In this document: positions 33,842 through 42,271 of the stretch, piece after piece
Layout of the letters: each line of letters begins with the position of its first letter
Numbering within the stretch: the stretch's first letter is position 1
Assembly (NCBI RefSeq): GCF_014649495.1
Contig: NZ_BMTD01000031.1
Coordinates: 1 to 64,000 of the forward strand
DNA from: Streptomyces filipinensis
Lineage (GTDB): Bacteria; Actinomycetota; Actinomycetes; Streptomycetales; Streptomycetaceae
Reading direction: 5' to 3'
DNA length: 64,000 nucleotides
Position numbers and translations under genes: made by a program
Notes under the pieces: generated by a model
The model's input: only the letters and a program-made list of their open reading frames with translations
What the model was told of the DNA's origin: nothing
Database searches by the model: none

Positions 33842-34063
33842 TCAGGCCTGGACCGCGGTGAGGCGGCGCAGCGGCACCTTGCGGCGGTGCAGGCGGGCGG
33901 CGGAGGTGCGCAGGCCCATCAGCTCGGTGGGTACGGGCGGCGCGGCCACTCCCGGGACGCGGGGCGTCGGGACGGGCGCGTGCAGATCGCGGACGATCGA
34001 CAGGGCGAGGGTGACGTCGGCGGGACGGAGGCCGGCGATCTTGTGCGAGAAATGCTGGATCAT
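33842..34063 (-). CDS. 73-aa small basic protein of unknown function
   Basis: A small gene between the HtrA-like protease and the response regulator on the same strand. AGGGAG lies 6-8 bases before the ATG, and third positions are almost all G or C, both supporting expression. The product has an N-terminal QHFSHKIAGLRPADVTLALS segment, a Pro-rich centre and a basic C-terminus (RLHRRKVPLRRL). No signal peptide or membrane helix. Context suggests a link to the protease/two-component unit, but function is unknown. Confidence 0.65.
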   Translation of the reverse strand: MIQHFSHKIAGLRPADVTLALSIVRDLHAPVPTPRVPGVAAPPVPTELMGLRTSAARLHRRKVPLRRLTAVQA

Positions 34064-34086
34064 GACGTACTCCCTGCTGACAGTGG

Positions 34087-34122
34087 TGCCTGTGCTGCCT
34101 GTGCTGCCTGTACTGCCTGTGC
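34087..34122. repeat. Four 9-bp tandem repeats
   Basis: Four copies of TGCCTGTGC (one with A in place of G) lie head to tail in the 64-base gap between the HtrA-like gene stop and the 73-aa gene start, ending just upstream of the latter's ribosome binding site. Confidence 0.85.
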
Positions 34123-34127
34123 GCGGG

Positions 34128-35135
34128 CTAGTTGCCGCTGCCCGCCCGCAGCTTGGCCAGGTCGGACTTGACGGTGTTGACGGGGATCGCGAAGCCGAGG
34201 CCGATGCTGCCCGCGTCCGAGGACGAGGAGGACCGCTGGCTCGACGAGTACATCGCGGAGTTGATGCCGATGACGTTGCCGCTCGCGTCGATCAGCGCGC
34301 CGCCGGAGTTGCCGGGGTTCAGCGAGGCGTCGGTCTGGATCGCCTTGTAGGTCGTCGTGGACGAGCCCGTGTCGCCGTTGAACTCACGGCCGCCGAACTG
34401 GAACGGCCACCGGCCGTCGCCGCCCTGGCCCTGACCCTGGTTCTCGTCGGTGGAGACGGTCACGTCCCGGTCGAGAGCGGAGACGATGCCGCTGGTGACG
34501 GTGCCGGTCAGCCCCTCGGGGGAGCCGATCGCGACGACCGAGTCACCGACCTGGACGCCGGAGGAGTTGCCGAGCGAGGCCGGCTTCAGCCCGGCGGCGC
34601 CCCGCAGCTTGATCAGCGCGAGGTCCTTGGAGCTGTCGGTGCCGACGACGTCGGCGGTGTAGCTCCTGCCGTCGCTGGTGCGCACCTTGATGGACTGCGC
34701 CCCGGAGATGACGTGGTTGTTGGTGACGACCTCGCCGTTCGACGTGATGACCACGCCGGAGCCGGTGGAGGAGCCGTTGCCGAGGGTGGCGTTGATCTCG
34801 ACGACGCTCGGGCTGACCGCGGCGGCGATCGTGGCGACGTCGCCCTTCTTTCCGGCGGGCACCACGTTCGTGGCCGTACCGGTGGAGGCGACCGTGTCCT
34901 TGCCGGTCAGCTCCTGGAAACCGTAGGCGGTGGCGCCGCCGACCGCCGCCGCCACGATCGCGACGGCCGCGAGGAGGGCGACGGGGCCGCGGTTGCGCCT
35001 GCGCCGCGGCTCGGGTGCGGGCAGGGCGCCCGTCGCTGTCGGGGGCTCGTACGACGGTGGGGGCGGCCACTCGGGGTTCACGGGAGCGGAGTAGCTGTGC
35101 GGCTGCTGGGGGTGTGCACCCTGGCTCTCGGTCAT
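34128..35135 (-). CDS. Membrane-anchored HtrA-like serine protease without PDZ domain
   Basis: A 335-aa protease. The Pro-rich cytoplasmic N-terminus (MTESQGAHPQQPHSYS) is followed by one membrane helix at about residues 51-72. The trypsin-like domain has catalytic His (TNNHVI), Asp (SKDLALIKL) and Ser (NPGNSGGAL). A Gly/Gln-rich loop (NQGQGQGGDGRWPFQFGG) is inserted in it. The protein ends soon after the protease core, so the PDZ domain of DegP/HtrA is absent. ATG 35135 is preferred over an upstream frame start. Location near an MprAB-like pair suggests an envelope quality-control role. Confidence 0.9.
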   Translation of the reverse strand: MTESQGAHPQQPHSYSAPVNPEWPPPPSYEPPTATGALPAPEPRRRRNRGPVALLAAVAIVAAAVGGATAYGFQELTGKDTVASTGTATNVVPAGKKGDVATIAAAVSPSVVEINATLGNGSSTGSGVVITSNGEVVTNNHVISGAQSIKVRTSDGRSYTADVVGTDSSKDLALIKLRGAAGLKPASLGNSSGVQVGDSVVAIGSPEGLTGTVTSGIVSALDRDVTVSTDENQGQGQGGDGRWPFQFGGREFNGDTGSSTTTYKAIQTDASLNPGNSGGALIDASGNVIGINSAMYSSSQRSSSSSDAGSIGLGFAIPVNTVKSDLAKLRAGSGN

Positions 35136-35268
35136 GTCCAGAAGAGTCCCCCGTGACCATGAGAGCTTCCTGAGTGCCCGCTGAGAAGCCCGGCAGAACC
35201 TTGTTTGCCCGATATAAAGCCGCTCCCGCATTCCTCGGCCGGACTCTCACCCGGCCTTCAGAAAGCGC

Positions 35269-36294
35269 TCAGTTCTCGCAGCCGCAGCTCGTGCGGACCA
35301 CCAGCCGGGACGGGAACGTCTTCAGCCGCTCCCGCCGGGACCCCGCCACGCGCAGCCCGTCGTCCAGCACCAGGTCGACCGCCGCACGGGCCATCGCCGA
35401 GCGGTCCGAGGCGACCGTGGTCAGCGGCGGGTCGGCCAGCGCGGCCTCCTTGATGTCGTCGAACCCGGCCACCGCCAGCTTGCCGGGCACGTCGATGCGC
35501 AGCTCGCGCGCGGCCCGCAGCAGGCCGATCGCCTGGTCGTCGGTGGAGCAGAAGATCGCCGGCGGACGGTCGGGGCCGGAGAGGATGTCCAGGGCGACGC
35601 GGTAGGCGTCGTAGCGGTTGTAGGGGGCTTCGAACAGGCGGCCCTCGGTGGACAGGCCCGCCTCGTCCATGGCCCGCTTCCAGCCCTCGACGTGGTCGGA
35701 GACCGGGTCGCCGACGGCCGGGGTCTCGGCCGTACCGCCCATACAGGCGACGTACTCGTAGCCGTGCTCCAGCAGGTGGCGGACGGCGAGCTGGGCGCCG
35801 CCGAGGTCGTCCGTGACCACGGCCACGTCGTCGATGGCCTCGGGGCGCTCGTGCAGCAGGACCACCCGGGCGTCCCAGGCGTCGATCTCGGCGGCGGCGA
35901 GGTCGTTCAGCGCGTGGGAGACGAGGATCAGGCCCGAGACGCGCATGCCGAGGAAGGCGCGCAGATAGTGGACCTCGCGTTCGCCGATGTAGTCGGTGTT
36001 GCCGACCAGGACCATCTTTCCGCGCTCGGAGGCGGCCTGCTCGACGGCGTGCGCCATCTCTCCGAAGAAGGGCTGGCGGGCGTCCGGGATGATCAGGCCT
36101 ATGAGGTCGGTGCGCCGGGACGCCATCGCCTGGGCGACCCGGTCGGGGCGGTACCCCAGTTCCTTGATCGCCGCGAGGACACGCTCGCGCGTGGCCGGGG
36201 CGACCGGCCGGGGTCCGTTGTTGATGACATAACTGACGACGGCGGTGGAGGTTCCAGCCAGCCGTGCCACGTCATCCCGAGTCACCTTGGCCAC
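35269..36294 (-). CDS. LacI family transcriptional regulator
   Basis: A 341-aa repressor. The LacI helix-turn-helix and hinge occupy the N-terminus (VTRDDVARLAGTSTAVVSYV, then NNGPRPVAPATRERVLAAI). A periplasmic-binding-like effector domain of normal length follows (DLIGLIIPDARQPFF ... AVAGFDDIKEA). It ends in a CGCEN tail with two Cys residues. The sugar ligand cannot be inferred; no transport or catabolic genes are adjacent, so targets are remote. GTG 36294. Confidence 0.9.
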   Translation of the reverse strand: MAKVTRDDVARLAGTSTAVVSYVINNGPRPVAPATRERVLAAIKELGYRPDRVAQAMASRRTDLIGLIIPDARQPFFGEMAHAVEQAASERGKMVLVGNTDYIGEREVHYLRAFLGMRVSGLILVSHALNDLAAAEIDAWDARVVLLHERPEAIDDVAVVTDDLGGAQLAVRHLLEHGYEYVACMGGTAETPAVGDPVSDHVEGWKRAMDEAGLSTEGRLFEAPYNRYDAYRVALDILSGPDRPPAIFCSTDDQAIGLLRAARELRIDVPGKLAVAGFDDIKEAALADPPLTTVASDRSAMARAAVDLVLDDGLRVAGSRRERLKTFPSRLVVRTSCGCEN

Positions 36295-36421
36295 GCGCGG
36301 AGTCTACGCGGATTGACCTGCTCTGGGCAGGGCGTACCAGTCCTTGGATGTGCGCCGTCGACGCCCGTACGGGCGGCCCTGACACCGGCCCGGCGGGAAC
36401 CCGCCGGTAACTTTCCGGTGT

Positions 36422-37201
36422 CTAGGCGTCCGCGGGGATCTCGGCGCCGTCCCGGGCGGCCGATGCATCCGCATCCTCCGCCTTTGCCCGGTCCGCCTTG
36501 GCCCTGGCCTCCTCGCCGGACCGGTCGTTCTTCTCGGGGGTAACGAATCGATAACCGACGTTCCGGACGGTGCCGATCAGCGACTCGTGCTCGGGGCCGA
36601 GCTTGGCGCGCAGCCGCCGCACGTGGACGTCGACCGTACGGGTGCCGCCGAAGTAGTCGTAGCCCCACACCTCCTGCAGCAGCTGGGCGCGGGTGAAGAC
36701 GCGGCCCGGGTGCTGGGCGAGGTACTTCAGCAGCTCGAACTCCTTGAAGGTGAGGTCGAGGACCCGGCCCTTGAGTTTCGCGCTGTACGTCGCCTCGTCC
36801 ACCGACAGGTCGCCGTTGCGGATCTCCATCGGGGAGTCGTCGCTGACGATCTGCTGCCGGCCCATGGCCAGCCGCAGCCGGGCCTCCACCTCCGCGGGGC
36901 CGGCGGTGTCGAGGAGCACGTCGTCGATGCCCCAGTCGGCGGTGACGGCGGCCAGGCCGCCCTCGGTGACGACGAGGACGAGCGGACAGCCGGGGCCGGT
37001 GGAGCGCAGCAGCTGGCACAGGCTGCGCACCTGGGGCAGGTCGCGGCGGCCGTCGACGAGGATGACGTCGGCGCCGGGGGTGTCGACCAGGGCCGGGCCT
37101 TCCGCCGGGGCCACCCGCACGTTGTGCAGCAGCAGGCCGAGGGCGGGGAGCACCTCCGTCGACGGCTGGAGGGCGTTGGTCAGCAGTAGCAGAGAACTCA
37201 T
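36422..37201 (-). CDS. glnR: Nitrogen metabolism regulator GlnR (orphan OmpR-type)
   Basis: A 259-aa global nitrogen regulator controlling glutamine synthetase, ammonium transport and nitrate/nitrite genes in Streptomyces. The start MSSLLLLTNALQPSTEVLP and the receiver-like segment DVILVDGRRDLPQVRSLCQLL are characteristic. The receiver lacks the normal acidic/Lys phosphorylation pocket, and no kinase is adjacent, in line with known phosphorylation-independent dimerisation. The winged-helix domain has LTFKEFELLKYLAQHPGRVF and RTVDVHVRRLRAKLG. The acidic/basic Ala-rich C-terminal tail (about 30 residues) is low complexity. Confidence 0.93.
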   Translation of the reverse strand: MSSLLLLTNALQPSTEVLPALGLLLHNVRVAPAEGPALVDTPGADVILVDGRRDLPQVRSLCQLLRSTGPGCPLVLVVTEGGLAAVTADWGIDDVLLDTAGPAEVEARLRLAMGRQQIVSDDSPMEIRNGDLSVDEATYSAKLKGRVLDLTFKEFELLKYLAQHPGRVFTRAQLLQEVWGYDYFGGTRTVDVHVRRLRAKLGPEHESLIGTVRNVGYRFVTPEKNDRSGEEARAKADRAKAEDADASAARDGAEIPADA

Positions 37202-37320
37202 ACGTCTGGTTCCTCCTCGGTCCCTGCGAGGACTGTGCGGACGGGCACTGCTCTGCGATCCCGAAGGCCCCGTACACCTGCGGTTTCCCGCTTCGTATAC
37301 AACGCGTCCGAAAGCACAAA

Positions 37321-37350
37321 AGGACCCGGGGGCTGCGCTGCCCGAGTCCT
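37321..37350. promoter_or_regulatory. Imperfect 10-bp hairpin/palindrome upstream of the hydrolase
   Basis: AGGACCCGGG and CCCGAGTCCT pair with one mismatch around a 10-base loop in the divergent region between glnR and the hydrolase gene. It could be an operator or a terminator-like stem; the position (22 bases before the hydrolase ATG) favours regulation. Confidence 0.4.
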
Positions 37351-37371
37351 CTGCCCAGCAGAATAGCCCAC

Positions 37372-38223
37372 ATGAGCAACGGTCCGGCAGGTCATGTGGC
37401 GCGTTCCACCGTTCGTCCGTATCGCGAGACAGGCAGACGGGCGCCTATCCGGACGTTTCTGCGCACGGCCGACGGTGTTCCGGTCGATTCCGTATACGAC
37501 CCGGGCGCGGCCGTATACGAAACGCCTCCGGATGCCTCCCGTACACCTGCACGCGACCTTGTGTTCGTCGTCGCCCACGGGTTCACCGGGGACGTGGACC
37601 GTCCGCACGTGCGACGGGTGGCGGGCGTCCTGCGCGGTTACGGCGCGGTCCTCACCTTCTCCTTCCGCGGCCACGGACGCTCCGGCGGCCGTTCCACGGT
37701 CGGCGACAGGGAGGTCCTGGACCTCGCCGCGGCCGTGGCGCACGCCCGCGGTCTCGGGCACGCGCGCGTGGTGACCGTCGGCTTCTCCATGGGCGGCTCG
37801 GTGGTGCTGCGGCACGCGGCCCTGCACCCCGGCGCGGCCGAGGCCGTGGTCTCGGTCAGCGCCCCGGCCCGCTGGTACTACCGGGGCACGGCCCCCATGC
37901 GCCGGCTGCACTGGCTGGTCACCCGCCCCGCGGGCCGCCTGGTCGGCCGCTACGGCCTGCGCACCCGCATCCACCACCGCGACTGGGACCCGGTGCCGCT
38001 GTCCCCGGTGGAGTCCGTCCCCAGGATCGCCCCCACGCCTCTGCTGATCGTGCACGGCGACCGGGACGGCTACTTCCCCCTCGACCACCCCCGGATGCTC
38101 GCCGAGGCGGCCGGTGACCACGGGGAACTCTGGGTGGAGCCGGGCATGGGCCACGCCGAGCACGCGGCCGACGACGCGCTCCTCGCCCGGATCGCGCACT
38201 GGGCTGTGGGCCGGGCGGGCTAG
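37372..38223 (+). CDS. Alpha/beta hydrolase
   Basis: A 283-aa serine hydrolase. The oxyanion HGFTG motif (about residues 69-73), nucleophile elbow GFSMGG, acidic residue in VHGDRDGYFP and His in GMGHAEHA form a complete catalytic set. No signal peptide; the first 50 residues are a polar extension. The ATG at 37372 has no ribosome binding site, but AGAATA sits 7 bases upstream, so the transcript may be leaderless. The ester or amide substrate is unknown. It is followed by the MoaD-like gene on the same strand. Confidence 0.87.
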   Translation: MSNGPAGHVARSTVRPYRETGRRAPIRTFLRTADGVPVDSVYDPGAAVYETPPDASRTPARDLVFVVAHGFTGDVDRPHVRRVAGVLRGYGAVLTFSFRGHGRSGGRSTVGDREVLDLAAAVAHARGLGHARVVTVGFSMGGSVVLRHAALHPGAAEAVVSVSAPARWYYRGTAPMRRLHWLVTRPAGRLVGRYGLRTRIHHRDWDPVPLSPVESVPRIAPTPLLIVHGDRDGYFPLDHPRMLAEAAGDHGELWVEPGMGHAEHAADDALLARIAHWAVGRAG

Positions 38224-38279
38224 CCTGACACCATCTGTCTTCTGTCCTTGTCCCTTCCTGCCGCCGATTGAGGAACGAG

Positions 38280-38534
38280 ATGCCCAAGGTCACGGTGCGC
38301 TACTGGGCCGCCGCCAAGGCCGCGGCCCAGGTCGCCGAGGAGCCGTACGACGCGGAGACGCTCGCCGACGCGCTGGCCGCCGTGCGCGCGCGACACCCCG
38401 GTGAACTCACGCGCGTGCTGCAGCGATGCTCCTTCCTCGTCGACGGTGACCCCGTCGGGACCCGCGCGCATGAGACGGTACGGCTGGCCGAGGGCGGCAC
38501 GGTCGAGGTGCTCCCGCCGTTCGCAGGAGGATGA
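38280..38534 (+). CDS. MoaD/ThiS-like sulfur carrier protein
   Basis: An 84-aa ubiquitin-fold protein. The C-terminal Gly-Gly (PPFAGG) is the site that is adenylated and converted to a thiocarboxylate in sulfur transfer to molybdopterin or thiamine precursors. The VTVRYWAAAKAAA start and TVEVLPPFAGG end match MoaD. No moaE or moeB lies beside it. ATG 38280 has GAGGA 5 bases upstream. It is followed after 4 bases by the next gene, suggesting an operon. Confidence 0.88.
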   Translation: MPKVTVRYWAAAKAAAQVAEEPYDAETLADALAAVRARHPGELTRVLQRCSFLVDGDPVGTRAHETVRLAEGGTVEVLPPFAGG

Positions 38535-38538
38535 GGCG

Positions 38539-39705
38539 ATGAGCGACCAGCCGTATCAGGGCGGACAGCCGTACCAGGGCGGCCCGTACGAGGGCTACGA
38601 CCCGTACCAGCAGCAGTGGTCCGGGTACGACCAGCAGCAGTACGGGCAGCAGGCGGGCTACGACCCCCAGCTCACCCAGCACTGGCAGGGGCAGACCTGG
38701 GAGACGCAGACGCACGCGTCGGTGCAGATGCCCGCGCAGGCTGAGGCGGGGTATCCGCAGCCGCAGCCGTTCGAGGGGCAGTACCAGCAGCAGTACGCGG
38801 CGGCGTACCCGGCCGCTCCCCAGCCGCACACGCAGCCGCAGCCCCAGCCGCAGCCGCAGTCCGAGCCGGCACCGGCAGCCGCGGCACCGGAAGCCGGGCC
38901 GGAGGACGAGCCGGCCTACGGGCCCGCCACGCTCGGCGGCAACGCCCGGATCACGGATGCCCAGCGGGCGCGCCTGGAGGGCCGTTCGCCGATCATCGAG
39001 CCCGGGATGCAGCCGGCGCTGCTGACCGCGGTGCTGGGCCTGCTGCTGGCCGCGACGGCGCCGGTCGCCTCGTTCGCGCTGGTCGTCCCGCTGGTGCTGC
39101 TCCAGGCGGTGACCGCGGCGGGCTGGTTCCGGCTGAACGGCATGTGGCCGGCCCGGCAGGGCATCGCGCTCGCCTTCGCGGGCGGGCTCGCCGCGGACGT
39201 GGCCGTCCTGGCCGCGGGCCGCGACCACGTGCCCGCCGCGATCCTCGGCCCGCTCGGTGTCTGGGTCCTGCTGAGCCTGGTCCTGCAGCTGCGCTCGCAC
39301 GCCTCGCCGGACGAGCGGATGTACGGCCTGATGGCCACGGTCGTCTCGGCGGCGCTGTCGATCCTGGCCACCGGGTATCTGGGTGCCGATCCGCACGCGG
39401 TGTCCGTGGGCGCGGCGGCGGTGGCGGTGGCGGTCCTGGCCCGGGCCCTGCCCCTGCCGACCCTGGTCTCCGTCGTGGTGTCCCTGATGGCCGCCGCCGG
39501 CGCGGGGATCGCGGTGGGCGGGATGACCGGGACGGGCGCGAAGGGCGCCGCCCTGGGAGCGGCGGCCGGCGTCTGCGCGCTGATCGGACACCGGGTCGCC
39601 AGCTACGACTACCCGTCCCGCTTCGTGCACTTCACCGCGGGCGTGGCGCTGCCCCTGTCGGCGGCGGCGCCGGTGGTGTGGGTGCTGGGGCGCGCCCTGG
39701 GCTAG
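38539..39705 (+). CDS. Gln/Tyr/Pro-rich polytopic membrane protein
   Basis: A 388-aa protein of unknown function. Residues 1-125 are a low-complexity cytoplasmic domain rich in Gln, Tyr, Pro and Gly (repeats of QPYQGG and PQPQPQPQ). About eight membrane helices follow from residue 160 to the end, connected by short loops. ATG 38539 follows AGGAGG. Proteins of this layout are widespread in Streptomyces next to this moaD-like gene; the disordered head suggests recruitment of partners, but nothing catalytic is visible. Confidence 0.8.
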   Translation: MSDQPYQGGQPYQGGPYEGYDPYQQQWSGYDQQQYGQQAGYDPQLTQHWQGQTWETQTHASVQMPAQAEAGYPQPQPFEGQYQQQYAAAYPAAPQPHTQPQPQPQPQSEPAPAAAAPEAGPEDEPAYGPATLGGNARITDAQRARLEGRSPIIEPGMQPALLTAVLGLLLAATAPVASFALVVPLVLLQAVTAAGWFRLNGMWPARQGIALAFAGGLAADVAVLAAGRDHVPAAILGPLGVWVLLSLVLQLRSHASPDERMYGLMATVVSAALSILATGYLGADPHAVSVGAAAVAVAVLARALPLPTLVSVVVSLMAAAGAGIAVGGMTGTGAKGAALGAAAGVCALIGHRVASYDYPSRFVHFTAGVALPLSAAAPVVWVLGRALG

Positions 39706-39777
39706 TCGCCGTCGGGCTGCGCGATCAGCCACGACCGACCCGCACCCGGCGGACGACCCCACCTCCACGGCGGGAAG

Positions 39778-39827
39778 CCGAAGGGCCGTACCCCACTGGC
39801 GTCCAACCCAGGGGTACGGCCCTTCGG
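39778..39827. terminator. Strong bidirectional terminator
   Basis: A perfect 17-bp stem (39778-39794 with 39811-39827) and 16-base loop between convergent genes. The outer AAGGG/CCCTT pairs provide short A/T ends in both directions. Confidence 0.9.
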
Positions 39828-39844
39828 CCCGTCACGGGACCCGA

Positions 39845-40132
39845 TCAGATCGCGATGGCGACCTCCGCAAGGCCGCCCTGCTGGGCGACGACCGTGCGGT
39901 CGGCGGAGCCGCCCGGCACCAGCGCCCGGAGGGTCCACGTGCCCTCGGCCGCGTAGAACCGGAACTGACCGGTCGCCGAGGTGGGCACCTCCGCGGTGAA
40001 CTCGCCGGTCGAGTCGAGCAGACGGACGTAGCCCGTCACCGGCTCGCCGTCGCGGGTCACCTGACCCTGGATCGTGGTCTCACCGGGCTTGATCGTAGAG
40101 GCGTCGGGACCGCCGGCCTTCGCTCCGCACAT
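39845..40132 (-). CDS. DUF1416 family protein (sulfurtransferase-linked)
   Basis: A 95-aa protein of the actinobacterial DUF1416 family. It starts MCGAKAGG and folds as a small beta-sandwich by pattern (TTIQGQVTRDGEPVTGYVRL, GQFRFYAAEGTWTLRALVP), resembling transthyretin-like carboxypeptidase regulatory repeats. It is co-transcribed with the two-domain sulfurtransferase (28-base gap, AGGAGA site), the arrangement normally seen, so it probably assists thiosulfate or sulfane-sulfur metabolism. Its biochemical role is unknown. Confidence 0.9.
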   Translation of the reverse strand: MCGAKAGGPDASTIKPGETTIQGQVTRDGEPVTGYVRLLDSTGEFTAEVPTSATGQFRFYAAEGTWTLRALVPGGSADRTVVAQQGGLAEVAIAI

Positions 40133-40160
40133 GCTGTTTCTCCTGATGAAGGGGTGTGTC

Positions 40161-41006
40161 TTACTTGCCGGCGCCGAGCTCGATCGGCACGCCGACGAGG
40201 GAGCCGTACTCGGTCCAGGAACCGTCGTAGTTCTTGACGTTCTCGACGCCGAGCAGCTCGTGCAGCACGAACCAGGTCAGGGCCGAGCGCTCACCGATGC
40301 GGCAGTAGGCGATCGTGTCCTTGGCGAGGTCCACGTTCTCCTCGGCGTAGAGGGCCTTGAGGTCCTCGTCCGACTTGAAGGTGCCGTCGTCGTTGGCGTT
40401 CTTCGACCACGGGATGTTGCGGGCGCTCGGGACGTGGCCCGGACGCTGCGACTGCTCCTGCGGCAGGTGCGCCGGGGCGAGCAGCTTGCCGGAGAACTCG
40501 TCGGGCGAGCGGACGTCGACGAGGTTCTGCGAGCCGATCGCGGCGACGACGTCGTCACGGAAGGCGCGGATGGAGGTGTCCTGGGCCTTGGCCTTGTAGT
40601 CGGTGGCCGGGCGCTCGGGAACGTCGTCGCCGGCGACGAGCTCGCGGGCGTCCAGCTCCCACTTCTTGCGGCCGCCGTCGAGGAGCTTGACGTTCTCGTG
40701 GCCGTAGAGCTTGAAGTACCAGTAGGCGTAGGACGCGAACCAGTTGTTGTTGCCGCCGTAGAGGATCACCAGCGTGTCGTTGGCGATGCCCTTCTTCGAC
40801 AGGAGCTTCTCGAAGCCCTCCTGGTCGATGAAGTCACGGCGCACCGGGTCCTGGAGGTCCTTGGTCCAGTCGATGCGGATGGCGTTCTTGATGTGGTTCT
40901 TCTCGTAGGCGGACGTGTCCTCGTCCACCTCGACGATGGCGATGGCCGGGTCGTCCAGGTGCTCCTGCAGCCAGTCGGCGTCGACCAGGACGTCGGTGCG
41001 GCTCAT
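40161..41006 (-). CDS. Thiosulfate/3-mercaptopyruvate sulfurtransferase
   Basis: A 281-aa enzyme with two rhodanese domains moving sulfane sulfur from thiosulfate or mercaptopyruvate to cyanide or a thiol. The C-terminal domain carries the active-site loop CRIGERS in AYCRIGERSALTWF; the N-terminal domain is inactive (GGNNNWFASYAYWYF). Length matches two-domain rhodaneses. ATG 41006 has GGAGGAG upstream. The 127-base leader after a 26-aa cysteine-containing reading frame (41134-41214) suggests attenuation by cysteine availability. Operon with DUF1416. Confidence 0.93.
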   Translation of the reverse strand: MSRTDVLVDADWLQEHLDDPAIAIVEVDEDTSAYEKNHIKNAIRIDWTKDLQDPVRRDFIDQEGFEKLLSKKGIANDTLVILYGGNNNWFASYAYWYFKLYGHENVKLLDGGRKKWELDARELVAGDDVPERPATDYKAKAQDTSIRAFRDDVVAAIGSQNLVDVRSPDEFSGKLLAPAHLPQEQSQRPGHVPSARNIPWSKNANDDGTFKSDEDLKALYAEENVDLAKDTIAYCRIGERSALTWFVLHELLGVENVKNYDGSWTEYGSLVGVPIELGAGK

Positions 41007-41133
41007 GCTCTTTCTCCTCCGGGGCAGTTGCGGCGGGGCGTGCGAGTAGAGGGGTGCGCGCGCTCGAAGGCGGGGGCGCACGGGTGCCCTTCCAGCAGGG
41101 CGGCTGAGAGATGCGGAAGTCGGGGACTTTCGC

Positions 41134-41214
41134 TCAGAAGGGGCGACAGAGCATGGCGGCAACGCGGCACAGGTCCACTGCCCGCCGCTTCGTGAGATCC
41201 GCCTGTCGCTTCAT
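41134..41214 (-). CDS. 26-aa cysteine-containing leader peptide upstream of the sulfurtransferase
   Basis: ATG 41214 to TGA 41134 encodes a tiny basic peptide starting MKRQADLTKRRAVD and containing the pair C-R-V-A-A-M-L-C-R near its end. Very similar short peptides occur upstream of sulfur-assimilation genes across Streptomyces. In mycobacteria, cysteine-rich small reading frames attenuate such operons when cysteine is ample. It lies 127 bases before the sulfurtransferase, on the same strand, with no other gene between. A regulatory role is the likely one; a functional product is less likely. Confidence 0.8.
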   Translation of the reverse strand: MKRQADLTKRRAVDLCRVAAMLCRPF

Positions 41215-41412
41215 GGGCTCGATCGTAGGGACGTCCGGGCGGGCATGTCACCGGCGTGTCATATGGCGAGACACGATCGTCCGTATAGCGGGATGAGAAA
41301 AGCGCCCGGTGGCCGTCTGGGGGCCTGCCGGGCGCTCGTGCGGGGCGGTGCATCTACGGTACGGACGACGTCGTCTCGCCAGTCGGACGATCGGCGTCCG
41401 CCGACCGTGTTC

Positions 41413-42150
41413 CTACCCCGCCAGCTTGACGTCGGAACCCTTCACCGTGATCTCCACGCCGTCCTTCGCGGCCTCCACGCGGTCCAGCTTGATGCCGCCG
41501 GGCAGCCGGTCGATGGCCTGCTGGAAGTCGGTGATCTCGCGGATGCGGTTCTCGGCGATCGCGGCGGCGCCGAGCTTGGGCAGCGAGTCGGCGTGCACCT
41601 GCACCTTGTCGTTCTCGACGGTCACCGTGCTGAGCACGGGCACGGTCTGCTTGATCCCGAGGGCCGAGACGGTGCCCTCCACCATGACCTTGATCTTGCC
41701 GTTGCCGCCGTCGGAGAGGCCGACGATCCGGGCCGTGATCCCGGGGGCGACCTCGGCCGGCCGGGAGTCGGCGGTCTTCAGCAGCTCGGAGTAGGAGATC
41801 GTCGCGGTGCCGGTGGCGCTGGAGGCGGTGGCGGAGCTGTAGTCCCCGGAGAACGAGACGCCCTTCATGTCGGCCTTCAGGTCGTCGATCCGGACGGTCT
41901 GCCCGGGCTTGCCGGTGGCGGCCTCGTAGTCCTTGATGCCGACCTCGACGTCGTCCAGCGAACCGCCCGCCACCTGGGTGAGGAACGGGAACCCCTTGAT
42001 GTCCACGTCCGGCGTCGAGGCCAGGTTCTCGGTCGCCTTCAGCTTGTCGGCGGCCTCCCCCTCGGCGAAGTGCACGGCGACCCGGTCCGCGATCACGAAC
42101 AGCCCGCCCAGGATCACGACGAGGATGAGGATGATTCGCAGGGCGCGCAT
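41413..42150 (-). CDS. DUF2993 (LmeA-like) exported protein
   Basis: A 245-aa protein with an N-terminal membrane anchor or signal (RALRIILILVVILGGLFVI) and an extracytoplasmic domain of the DUF2993 family. The segment TENLASTPDVDIKGFPFLTQ is the family signature. Members include mycobacterial LmeA, which binds lipids and supports lipomannan elongation, so lipid binding at the cell envelope is likely. ATG 42150 follows a G-rich site. It is not clearly in an operon. Confidence 0.88.
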   Translation of the reverse strand: MRALRIILILVVILGGLFVIADRVAVHFAEGEAADKLKATENLASTPDVDIKGFPFLTQVAGGSLDDVEVGIKDYEAATGKPGQTVRIDDLKADMKGVSFSGDYSSATASSATGTATISYSELLKTADSRPAEVAPGITARIVGLSDGGNGKIKVMVEGTVSALGIKQTVPVLSTVTVENDKVQVHADSLPKLGAAAIAENRIREITDFQQAIDRLPGGIKLDRVEAAKDGVEITVKGSDVKLAG

Positions 42151-42271
42151 GTGGTGTTTCCCCCCGGAGCGACGATGTGTGGCTACGCCACGGTAACTCC
42201 GCGGGGCCGGGCCGGGGGGAATTGTGGATCACTTGTGACAGGCCCCGCAGGGGGTGCCGTGAACGGTCCGG

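Noticed and set aside
41003..41353. 116-codon minus-strand frame overlapping the leader region of the sulfurtransferase
   Set aside because: No ribosome binding site or conserved features; the short cysteine-containing leader in another frame explains the region better.
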